Program-made: the position numbers and the translations under genes | Assembly: GCA_905250885.1 (NCBI GenBank) | Contig: CAJNOQ010000131.1 | Location: 1-64,000, forward strand | DNA length: 64,000 nt | Reading direction: 5' to 3' | Source: Didymodactylos carnosus | Taxonomy: Eukaryota > Rotifera > Eurotatoria > Philodinida > Philodinidae | The notes under the pieces: model-generated | What the model was told of the DNA's origin: nothing | Seen by the model: the letters and a program-made list of their open reading frames with translations, nothing else | The model's database searches: none | Shown: one piece after another, positions 12,725-23,155 of the stretch | How the letters are laid out: every line of letters starts with the position of its first letter | Numbering within the stretch: the first letter of the stretch is position 1

Positions 12725-14666
12725 TACCACATAAACATCTGAAACATCTAACAAATAAATTCTAGTTTTTTGCTAGATCTGAACTCCTCATCAAACATTA
12801 TATCATACAGAAGTATTTATTCTTTTTTTCTTTCATTTGCTTTTATGCAAAGAGGAGGAAAAAAAAAGATAGAGATAAATCACTTATTTCTATAACACGG
12901 ATACAAACAGTCAATATTAGAAATAAATCAGCAGAAGGAAAAAAGAAAAAAAGAAAACGAAGTTCGGGTGGTTGTAGTAAATGTTTGAAGAAAAGAAAAT
13001 ATTTATGAAAAAAACTAAAAAAAAAAAAGAAAAACTTGAGAGAACAACTTTGAACGCATCAATGGCAAGAATTGTATTCAAATACTGGAAAAATAAAAAG
13101 AACTTTGATATTAGGACAATACAATCAAATAGTTGAATCAAATTTAAGTAATACTATTTCTCACTCGCTTTTCATTACTCAGACATAGTTAAAATAGTTT
13201 TTCTCTTTCTTATTTTAACGCATCTCTTATCTGACAATGAAAAAAATGAAGTTTAAAAATAAAAGTAAGATAGATTCATATTGTCTAATGTGCAAAAAAA
13301 AAAAAAACTAAAAATCGTAATAGTTTTAAGATAGTCTATGTGCATGACCAAAATGATAATAAAATGTATTTTTTCTCGACGCTTTTAAAGTAAAATGAGT
13401 ATAATTAAAGATTGAAAAAAACAGATTGACATGGTATTTTTAGAATAGATGATTTTTTCTTCTTTTTTGTCTAACACACACACACACATACACACTTATC
13501 CGTACGTTTAGTTGTGATAGACATGAAATAAAAAAAGAAATAACATATCTATTCTACTCTACATACATTAAAAATGCAAATATTTAAAATAAAACACTAA
13601 TAAAAAAAAAAAACACTAACATCTTTATCAGTTGTTTTACTTTACTCTGTTATTTTATAAACTAATGAATTTTACAAGTTAGTTTTCCTTTTTTTTTTTA
13701 AAGTTTTCTTGATGATGAATCAGTCGTAGAAAACGATGAAAAAGAAAATATATAGACAATTTTTCGAATTAAACGTATTTTTTTATATAAATATATCTTA
13801 TACACATTTCTTTTTCTTTTCAACAATTATAATTTGCTTGAAGGCAAACTAGAAAACAGATTAGTTTTTATTTCTCGGTTAACTCTCTCACTCATCTACT
13901 CGATCATTTATTTAATAAGATTATTCATAAAGAGGGAAAAGAGAGAAAGAGAAGAAGAAAAAAAAAGAGAGAAATTTTCATTTTTATTAGTCAAATATAT
14001 TCCAAATCAACTTAAGAGATCAACGAAAAAAAAAAAAAAATACATGAAAAATAATTTTTTAACCAAATACAAGAAAGACGATGACAACATCGAGAAGACT
14101 AGGAAATGATTGAAGATTAACATACTGAAGACAATGATATAAATTACGTAAATAAAATTTCCTCTATTTTACTCATGTGCATTTGACGAGAACTACCATT
14201 ATCGATTAGATCAAGAATCTTTTCGTTCAATTTTGATGAACTTATACAATTTTTTTTTCTTCTTCTTCTTCTCCTTCTTCCTTAGAGATGATATTCACTG
14301 AATATCTTTAACTATAATATCAATAAATCAAGCAAGATAGTAAATGAAACTTGAAAATAAAACAATAGTTGGTATTTAATAAAAATCTAGTTTATAAGAA
14401 CACTTGACCTCCGTCTGAATAGTTACGAATTCAGCTCAAAACAACTGTTACCACATCTTATTCATTACTTTTGATCAGTGATTACTGAAGAATATAAGAA
14501 AAAAAAAAAAGAAGAAGAAAAATCTTGCCCACTGTGTTAAAACTCTATGTGTCAGATAAATGTTTGAATATTTTCTAGTCTATTTATTGAACCTTTATTT
14601 ATCAATCTCTCTCGTTATTGTTGATAGATGAATAAATGTATATATATATATATATGACTAACATTC

Positions 14667-14707
<41 letters not shown>

Positions 14708-15170
14708 GTACTATGCACAATTAAAATGTGTGATAAGAAAGATTAACGATTTGAACGCGATTTCGTAATAGATGAAATAGTATACATACATATAGAGAGA
14801 AAGAGATGGATAAAGATATAAAGAAAGAAAACAATTTTTGGCAAAAAAAAAAAAAAAAATTATGGAATACTGAACAATAACAACCCACAATATACATACT
14901 CAGATTATATAATCGATAAGAAAATACATTATTTACTTAATCAATAATAGATCCAAAATGACGTCAGATAATAGTCAAAACATTGTTATGAGTGTTGATC
15001 GATAGTAAAAATGAAAAAAATATGTACAGTGATAAAACTCTGCTTGATAACAGAAAAAACAACAACTAATGAACAAAAACTGCCATATATTACAGATTGT
15101 CTAGTTAATAGGAGTTTTAAAAATTTTTATAAAACGTATCTATGATTAAAACAACTTTTGGTATCTTTTC

Positions 15171-15201
<31 letters not shown>

Positions 15202-16830
15202 TGTTTTTTAATTTTGTGCGATCAAAAAAACCCCCGTTTAAAAAAAAAAAAAAAAAAAAAAACCGATGGGGTGAAAATTTTTTATCGGTTTTTCAATGTT
15301 TTTTTCCCGTTCTTTTTCATAAGATAACTATGCATGTTCACATCTATTAAAAAACTTAAAGAGATAAGAATAAAAAAAAAATTGGAGTACAGGTACAATA
15401 TCTCTTTTTCTTACCGTTTCTTTCATTCCGTGATGCATGCGAGAAAAAGAGGAAAAAAAAATACTCATTTCACCTTGTTAATAATTAAAAAACCTCTATA
15501 TGTTGAATCAAATGGTTCTTTTTTTACTCTATTTTTTTTTCTTTTACAAAACAGATGCACACACTCATATCTATCTGCCGCTATTTTTCTCACATTATGA
15601 GGAAAAAAGAAACACCGTTTTTCCGTTCCAGCTGTATCATAAACCAGTTTCTTTCTTCTTCTTCTTCTTTTTTTTTTATAGTACAAAAAAATCTGACTCA
15701 CTTCAATGGTCTATAGAAGAAGAAGAAAAAAATATTTGCAGATAATAAAATAAAGATTCAATTAAACAAAAATAACATCGAAGCAAACTATTCGCTCTTA
15801 TTTAATTATAACTACACTACACATATATATCTAACATTTAAATTAAGATTTAAACAGAATAGTCTAAAGATTTTATACGTTTTTAAATTGTAATAATGTA
15901 TAATCAATCTATTCATTGAATAATTTACCCTAAACATGAATCTAAATCAAATGGACAACGAATCTTTTCAATAAAAGAAATGTTTAGAAAAAGACATATT
16001 TTTTCTATTTAGAATTGTAAACATAGACAGAAAATTTAAAATAATAATTCTAAACTTAATATAACAGAATCATTAGCCAGTTTACCACGATGATCGAAGT
16101 TGACAAACTTAATTATGTAAAATTATCAATAGTAATTGAAATCATTTTAGGCAAATTTACGATGAGATTAACAAATTAGAAGAGGAAAATCACGTTGATA
16201 TAGTTATTTGAGTTGAATCAACAAACATTTCAAAGGAAGTACATACAGACACAAATAAAAATACACAAAATAAGCAAAAAAAAAACAACAAACAATTTAC
16301 TCAGAATTAAAAATTGAAATAAACAAATTAGTTAGTAAATTTTAGTGTATCAAATGTCACAATATTTAACTAATAGTTCAAGTTCAATTCAAAATTTTTC
16401 TTTTTCTTTGAAAACTACACTATCGAATCGAATTTATTACTGTTAAAGAGATCATTTATATTACTATTCTAAAATGTGATGATACTCGTTAGTGCAATTG
16501 TCTTCAAAAAATAACAACAAATAATAGAGCTCAAATTCTTACTTTGATACACACATGATTTTAGATTACCCGTCTTGACATAAAACTCATGCAAGTGTTC
16601 GAACAAAATATGAGAAGCAAAGATAAATAAAATATATAGTATTCTCTTGCAAATATCTGTAGAAAGTTAATATTCATTAATATTGTAGGTATAACATAAA
16701 ATGAACATTAATGAAAGAACTTGAGGCAAAAAAATTTGAAAAAAGCAGAGAGAGTCATCAGTCATATCAAAGTGTTTATCATGAAAATAAATTGACTAAA
16801 CTATCTGACTAAAATATCAAATATAAACAT
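9343..16830. other. 7.5-kb gene-poor, microsatellite-rich stretch
   Basis: No credible coding exon found on either strand. It contains (TA)n at about 10715-10738, GAT repeats at 11911-11937, (AC)n at 11973-12003, (GT)n at 12689-12714, (TTA)n at 14668-14707, and long A and T runs. The homopolymer cluster at 15178-15310 looks like low-quality consensus. Because the RhoGAP gene has an acceptor at 9342, some of this DNA is probably its 5' intron and promoter. A TTAA-flanked MITE sits at 11360-11574. Confidence 0.6.
11360..11574. mobile_element. piggyBac-like MITE bounded by TTAA
   Basis: The left end reads TTAACTCTTTGAGTCTC from 11360. The right end, ending at 11574, is its inverted copy with one change (reverse complement TTAACTCTTTGAGTCCC). 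TTAA at both ends matches the piggyBac target duplication, and TTAACYCTTTG-type termini are usual in that superfamily. About 215 bp with no coding capacity, so non-autonomous. Confidence 0.7.
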
Positions 16831-17908
16831 TTAATATTGACTCATTTTTTTCGCCAATGGTTGATCATCTTTCCTCTCATTATCATCATTTTCTTTATCA
16901 TAATTTTTTCTCTTTTTTGTTGTACAATATTTCATTTTATCATTATCATTTTGATTAGAAATATATTTAATTAATTTTTTTGACCATTTTTTCTCATTTG
17001 TTTTACTTTCAGCTATCAATTTTAACCATTTTTGATCAATTTTCCACATATAATCGAATGAATTTATCATAAATGTGGTTAACCATATTTCATCAATAAA
17101 TGTTAATTTTATCTGATAATTAATATTAATAATGGAATTAATTTCTTGATATAGAATATCTTCAATATCACTAAATGTTTGAGGCTTAATTTTTAATAAA
17201 CAATTTAAAATATAGTTTTCTTCAAATTTTGTTAAGATCGGTGTACCTTGATTAATTAATACTAAAAGTGAATTTGATGATGAAAATTTTTCTTCTATAA
17301 TAATTTGTTTTTTATTAGGATTAAAATCGTCTAAAAAGCGTTTCATAGAATTTTTAATTGATTTTTCATTGATCGCTTGTTCTAAAAATAAAAATAAGAT
17401 CGAATCCAATATCTTTTTTTTTGCTCAAAGATTGAACGATAAGTCAATCTTTTGAAAACAATATGAACTTGAATAAGTTCGCTAATAAATTAATAGTGCG
17501 TACCAATATAGACATATGGAATTGAATGATAAATACAAGCTAAAATGAGTGAGAAACAATGTGTGACACACTCGAATTTGAAATTACAAAAAAAAAATAT
17601 CACCAACCTAATGTTGGATGTAGACCATCATTATTAACTTCAGTTAATATTTTGTTAAAACGACGTTTAATATCATTTTTATCAGATAAATTAAGTTTTT
17701 CTTTTAAATAATCTATATTGCCTTTCCAATCGTTTAATATTGTTTCTTTTGACAAACGATGAAGATGACAAACAATATTTAGATCAAAACAGTCAATAGA
17801 TGCATCATAGACTGCTGCAGCACGATTTTGTAATCGTTGATGAGATGTTGGTATAACACCATTTGAACTTCCATTTGTTAATTTACGAACAGATGCTTTT
17901 ACAGGCAT
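16831..17908 (-). CDS. Uncharacterised protein, paralogue of the next gene upstream
   Basis: Function unknown. Two exons: 17908-17608 starts MPVKASVRKLTNG, and 17382-16831 begins EQAINEKSIKNS after a TTTATTTTTAG acceptor; frame is kept, giving about 284 aa. The first exon codes a helical region (DLNIVCHLHRLSKETILNDW) I cannot place. The second holds a segment of about 80 residues, from TPILTKFEENYILNCLL to FIDEIWLTTFMINSFDYMW, that aligns with the neighbouring gene's PLTNYEEKYLLDNLL to LNKTWCYDFLIKHLKYIM. The spacing (acidic xEE..LL, then a helix, then W..(F/D)(F/L)I) recalls CENP-B/Tc5-type helix-turn-helix domains of transposase-derived proteins; that is only an inference. The C-terminus (KKRKNYDKEN) is Lys-rich and could be a nuclear signal. 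Confidence 0.7.
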
Positions 17909-18327
17909 TATTTACTCTAAAACGATAAGAAATCATTTTCTCGATGAAAAATCATTCGAGATCTTCATCTGATATAATGTAAGTACAAAAACGTCTTGTA
18001 AAACACTAAAATACACATTTTTCTTGATGTGTGTACACATATTTGCTTCAAGTTTCTCATTATTTACATGGTCTTAACTTCTACAATGTGAAATAGAATT
18101 GATCATAGGTGTTTTTTGTTTCTTTTTATTCAAATATCTAATTAATAAAAAAATAATACATCATTTATCTGGCATTTTAAGTAAAAATAATAGTAAAATA
18201 TGGACTAGTCGTTTTTATCAGACAAAAAAATTCAAGCAATACATACACAGACACAAAAGAAAAGAGAAGAATAGTTGTAATTTAATCAAAAAAAAAAAGA
18301 ATGATATTTTTATTTTAATATTATTCT

Positions 18328-19116
18328 TTAAATAGCTTCAAGTTCATCAAAAAGATTTACATTATATTTTAATTTTTCTTTTAAAAGTATTCGTGCAGTG
18401 GTTGTTGTTGTTGTAGTTAGTTGTTTTTTTCTATTTTGATTATGTTCACGTACAAGTGTAATTAATTGCCATCGTTTATAAGAATACAATCTATCTTGAT
18501 TATCATCATTATCACCATCATCATCATTATCATTATCCAATATTTTATTAAAATATGTTGAATCTGAATTATCCATGATATATTTCAAATGTTTAATAAG
18601 AAAATCGTAACACCAAGTCTTATTTAAACTAAATAACGGAATTAAATTATTAAAATTTGTCTTTAATATTATTAAAACTTGTTCTTCTAAAATTTCTTCA
18701 ATATTACATAATTTATTTAATTTTTTTAGTAACAAATTATCAAGAAGATATTTTTCTTCATAGTTTGTTAAAGGTATTTTACCATTAGCTAACATAATCA
18801 TCGTTGTATCAATAGTAATAACAGGTTTTTTTTCATCTACAATTTTTTCTTTAATTTCATTTGTTCTCTGATTCTCAACAATTGGATCTAATGGACGATG
18901 TTGACTAGTGTTTGAAAATGATCGTCTTATTTTTGTACATTTTGATTTAGATCGTGTAACATCTGATATTGATGATGAACATGATCTTGTTAAACGTTTG
19001 CGAGCTTTTGTAGTTTTTGTTGACATAAAATCGTCATCATCGTTCAATACGATCACTGATTCTTGAGATGAAGATTTATTAATCTTATGACGTTTCGATT
19101 TAGGTGTCATATCTGG
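18328..19116 (-). CDS. Uncharacterised protein, tandem paralogue
   Basis: Function unknown. One long coding exon with ATG at about 19111 (MTPKSKRHKINKSS) directly after a TTGTCTTTTCCAG acceptor, so an upstream, probably untranslated exon is likely. About 260 aa. The N-terminal 85 residues are basic, Ser-rich and contain KRLTRS and KSKCTKIRRS stretches that look nuclear. The middle (GKIPLTNYEEKYLLDNLL to HLKYIMD) is the module shared with the gene just downstream. An acidic (D/N)n run and a (T)n run lie near the C-terminus, coded by GAT and ACA/ACC repeats. Same strand as the paralogue, 420 bp away: a tandem duplication that has diverged strongly outside the shared module. Confidence 0.7.
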   Translation of the reverse strand, partial: PDMTPKSKRHKINKSSSQESVIVLNDDDDFMSTKTTKARKRLTRSCSSSISDVTRSKSKCTKIRRSFSNTSQHRPLDPIVENQRTNEIKEKIVDEKKPVITIDTTMIMLANGKIPLTNYEEKYLLDNLLLKKLNKLCNIEEILEEQVLIILKTNFNNLIPLFSLNKTWCYDFLIKHLKYIMDNSDSTYFNKILDNDNDDDGDNDDNQDRLYSYKRWQLITLVREHNQNRKKQLTTTTTTTARILLKEKLKYNVNLFDELEAI

Positions 19117-19146
19117 AAAAGACAAAACAGTGACGATAAGAATCAA

Positions 19147-20511
19147 ACATTTTCAAGAAAACTATTGAAAAATAATGAAAAAACTATATAAAAGATTGAT
19201 ATATGGACAGTAGTGATTCTATTGTAGGATACTAAAGTCGAAGAAAGTAGTCACATCGGATTTTAGATCATATTCAAAAGTTGCTTGACTACTATGAATC
19301 AACAAGATTCAACTATTAGATTGATTCGATTTTGAAAGAGAATTAATACATGCATGACTAGTGTATTCATAATGTGGAAAAATATAGTTGCACATTATTT
19401 TTGATAAAACGAACTCGTAAATATGTATCTGCTTCTGATAAACTGAATTATATTATTTTCTTCCACTTACCGCAAAGAGAATTATGTATCACACAAGCTG
19501 AGAATTTCTTTGAAAAAAAATTTATTTATTTATTTTATAAAAAATACCGATTTTTTGCTCATATTTATTATTTTTGTACAAATAGATAACGGAACGGAGA
19601 AGGTGGCTACATAATTTACAATTGGTAGATTTAATAATCCATTAATAGTTGGATGAGACCTAATATTGGATATTCGAAGTTATCCACCGTCCTCTTTCAT
19701 AAATCAAGATAGTTTTAATTATTCATGGAAATATTGGTGTTTCATTTTATTGTAATTTACTTCATATAACTTTAACGTTATACTCTAAACAAAACTCCAT
19801 ATAGCAAATCTAGTATTGATTGTAATACATTTGATTGTATTGTTGGTCTTTAATTTAGATGGTATAGCTGAGTTCACATCGGATAACCAAGAACTTTCTA
19901 TCTGGCGCACGATTTTCCCATGAAAACGTTGTCCGACGTTTTCGAGTATCAAGAGACTCTTCGATCATTCCACGATCAACTTATAGTAAGATCTATAAAA
20001 TCCATTGGAATAAATTTGGATATTTAATTTACCATTGAATTCAATATTTACTTCGGTTAAAGCATTCAAAATTAAAAGTTGTATCGAATTCATAAGCGAT
20101 CAGTTAGTCCACTTGCAACCAAGGACACGGTCAGCCAGTTGAATGCCGAAAAAATAGATTTCAACGAAATCGGGTTGAATTTGATCGAATTATATCGTAT
20201 TTCGTTGTATTTTGACAGTGATCCAACAAGATACAGTGGTTAGAATGTTCAACCTGGATGCAGTATAAATATTTTTAATTGTAAAGTACATTTGTGATAC
20301 CTGTTGTGCCTTCATTTGAAAACCTGGTACATCTGCGTTAATAATGGTACAATATTCTGCTTACAAATGAATCTTATGTAACAAAACTCATAAAAAATCT
20401 GTGTTTTTAAAAGATACCTTTGAGTAATCATGGTTCTAATAATATTAAGTATAATTGTATGTTTCTATATTTTTCATTAAAAAATAGAATATCATTGCCG
20501 AATTAGAAAAG
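19147..20511. other. Spacer, no gene recognised
   Basis: Higher complexity than the 9-17 kb desert but with no long conserved frame. It includes the upstream flank of the uncharacterised tandem pair and leads into an inverted-repeat element. The stretch 19870-20250 has balanced composition and could be old repeat DNA. Confidence 0.4.
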
Positions 20512-21801
20512 TATGAGAGAAACGTAACTTTCTGGTACAATTGATAAAAAAAAATGAAAGTGTTCATTAAAAAAATTTGAATAGTACGTTTGGTTCCCCT
20601 GTCTTTGCCGAGTATCCTATAAAAATTTCCCAACTGCCAGACTCATATTGGCTGAGTTAGGAGGAAGACAATTTCCAGTTTTTGCCATAGAGAATTTTTG
20701 GCAGGATTTTGCTGGAAAAAGGGTTGAAATAGATGTATTTTACATCGTTCGACAGAGAATGATTCGAGCAGTACAGTGGGACTGTGAGCAAATGCGTCAA
20801 GCCGAAAAATCGCAGAAAAGTTTTTTCATTCTTTAGTGTTAAAATCTAAAAAGTCCTAATTTCGTTATGTGATTCTACTTTCAGAATTATCCATTATTTT
20901 AGCAAAGACTATAGATTTTAGAGCTCCAAAAATTAGGTAATCAAACTCACCACAGTCTGAGGAGTCGACTGGTGTACGGTATTGATGGTTTTCGTTTAGC
21001 TTTGACCAAAAATCTCACGAAAAAAGGTTGGTCTACATTTAGTTAAAAACAAAAGTCGGTCTACATTTTCCCCTATAATGTAAAAATAGTAAGGAACAAA
21101 ATGAGGATTCGATCTGAAATTACTTTTGCTAGTACAACTTTTGATGCTCTATCTAGTGCAGAAGTTTCATCGAGAACCAATGCATGCTTCATTAGTTCTG
21201 AGCAAAACAAGTTGCAAAAAGTCAGTCTACATTTAGAGCGGAAATTGACTTCCGCAAGAATGAGGGTTTAAAGCCGTTTTTATCTCTACCAAATCATGCA
21301 AACTGGATTTTTTTTTAAATAGAGTTATAGACCGACGTCTGATCTACAATTTAGCCATTCCAAAAATTTCTTCAGTGGCGGACTTTTGGGAAAAACTGTA
21401 AGAGAAGATCGGTCTACAAAAAACGGAAAAGATGCTTGTAAAATGATTATATCCAAAGAACAACAAAAAAAAGTAAACAAAGTTGAACACTAATCATATG
21501 GTTAGATTCACAATTCAATTCTCTACAGGATGCGCTGCTTTCCTTTTCTTTTTATATCTTTTTATGTAATCAAAAATTCAGTTTTCAGATGATGAGTCAT
21601 CAGAAAATTCAGTTTTTTCAACTTTCGAGTCCATAACTTTGCAACGAAAGCACGTATCAAGTAGAAAATTTTTGTGGAAGTGGGCAAAATACTAGGCAAA
21701 GCACAGGAAAAAATATGCTCAAGCGAGCCTCTTATAACCTGAGTTATTATAGAAACGTATCTAAACAAGTGATTGTATTAGAAAGTTACGTTTCTCTCGT
21801 A
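20512..21801. mobile_element. 1.3-kb element with 30-bp terminal inverted repeats
   Basis: Bases 20512-20541 (starting TATGAGAGAAACGTAACTTT) match the reverse complement of 21772-21801 at 27 of 30 positions. Similarity continues more weakly inward (CCTGTCTTTGCCGAGTAT against CCTGTGCTTTGCCTAGTAT). The interior repeats the phrase GTCTACATTT in both orientations near 21030-21420 and carries no transposase I recognise; the open frame at 20648-20836 has no visible domain. TA at both edges may be a target duplication. Probably a non-autonomous DNA transposon. Confidence 0.6.
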
Positions 21802-22428
21802 TATAGACGAAGGGATTTAACAATATCTCATCGATCATCTTCATGGCAGATAACAGACTCTATGTGGTTCACTGAACTCTTAAAATCATTATAGTTTCGA
21901 AAAAAGAAAAGAAAAGGAATTCAACGAAGATAATGCATCATTTATTCAATTTTAGTAATGAAGCAAAGTAATAATATGTACATAATTCAACATGACACCA
22001 AAAAAATTAAAATGGAAAATAGTTAAATATAAATAATAAAAGAAAGATTGAAATGAATGCCGTACATTAAACATTAAAGGCTAAACTAGATAAAAAGAGA
22101 TAGTCTCCGAAAAATAAACATACAAATAAGAGTAATAAATAAAAGTGATTTAATAGAAAAATATCAAACAAAACACCTTTTTTTGCAAAACAAAAAAGGT
22201 TCATTCGAAGTACAGCTATTTACTAAATTCCATTTTCATGACAAAAAAAATGAACGTTGAGGTTATACGTGACTCTCCTATATTACACGTACTGATAATG
22301 AGATTTTTAAGCATATATCGGGATCTTGTTTAATGAAATTAATCCTCTTGGGTAAGTTTTCATCACACTTAAACTCAAATAAAGCTTCAAAAAGTAGGAT
22401 GATTATTTCAGGATATCGATAAATAACA

Positions 22429-22508
<80 letters not shown>

Positions 22509-23155
22509 NTGTGTGATTTTTATACCCCAATAAAAAAAAAAAAAACCTTAAAAAATTTGGTGTTTTTTTACCGTTATCCCAAAAAAAAACCCCCCCCCCC
22601 CCCCCCCCCATGCACACATGCAAAAAGAATGAAAATTAAAATTAAAAGAAGCTTGCAAAATTGTTGGATATACTGTTAATAGGATCCTAAAACGAAAGAC
22701 GTGATGAAATTTTAAGACATTCTTTTACTGTTTCTTTTTAGCTAAAACACAACTACGTTGAGATATAGTGGGCCCTAACCTTATCTGTGTTACAAAAACA
22801 AAAAAGTGAACACTGTTAAAAAGAAAGACAAATGCGAAGAATATTATTAGCAAAATTAAATAGAATGCACACAAAAAAAACAAAAAAAAAAAACATTTCG
22901 ATCATTATTATTTCATAAAAAATGTGGGTATATCTGTGAAGGTTACTTGAAAATGGAATGAGAATATAAGTAAACATCAGAGCCAGCTATTGTCATTGAC
23001 TCAAATCAATAGTTTCCGTGCAGTATATGAGAAAAGGAGAGAATCAAGTTTTTTTCGTAAACTTTGATTTGTAAAAATCACCGGAGATAACAACAAAACC
23101 GTGCAAAAAAACAAAAATAGCTTGAGAAAATAAACGAGAAAGATTTTTTTTAATC
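21802..23155. other. Spacer with poly-G/N/poly-C assembly patch
   Basis: 3' flank of the OTUD7-like gene. It contains a run of 79 G (22430-22508), one N (22509), distorted homopolymers, and a run of 20 C (22590-22609). The remainder is A-rich spacer without a gene. Confidence 0.6.
22430..22609. repeat. Poly-G run, ambiguous base and poly-C run
   Basis: 79 consecutive G, an N, then stretched A, T and C homopolymers ending in 20 C. This looks like a sequencing or consensus failure rather than biology, although a true G-rich tract that broke the assembler cannot be excluded. Confidence 0.85.

Noticed and set aside
20200-20270. A-box/B-box-like words suggesting a tRNA or SINE head
   Set aside because: No cloverleaf could be drawn and spacing is wrong for a Pol III promoter.
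20648-20836. 62-aa frame inside the 1.3-kb TIR element
   Set aside because: Short, no transposase motif, and no recognisable domain.
22408-22623. Open frame with poly-Pro and poly-Gly
   Set aside because: Created by the poly-G and poly-C runs around the N; not a gene.
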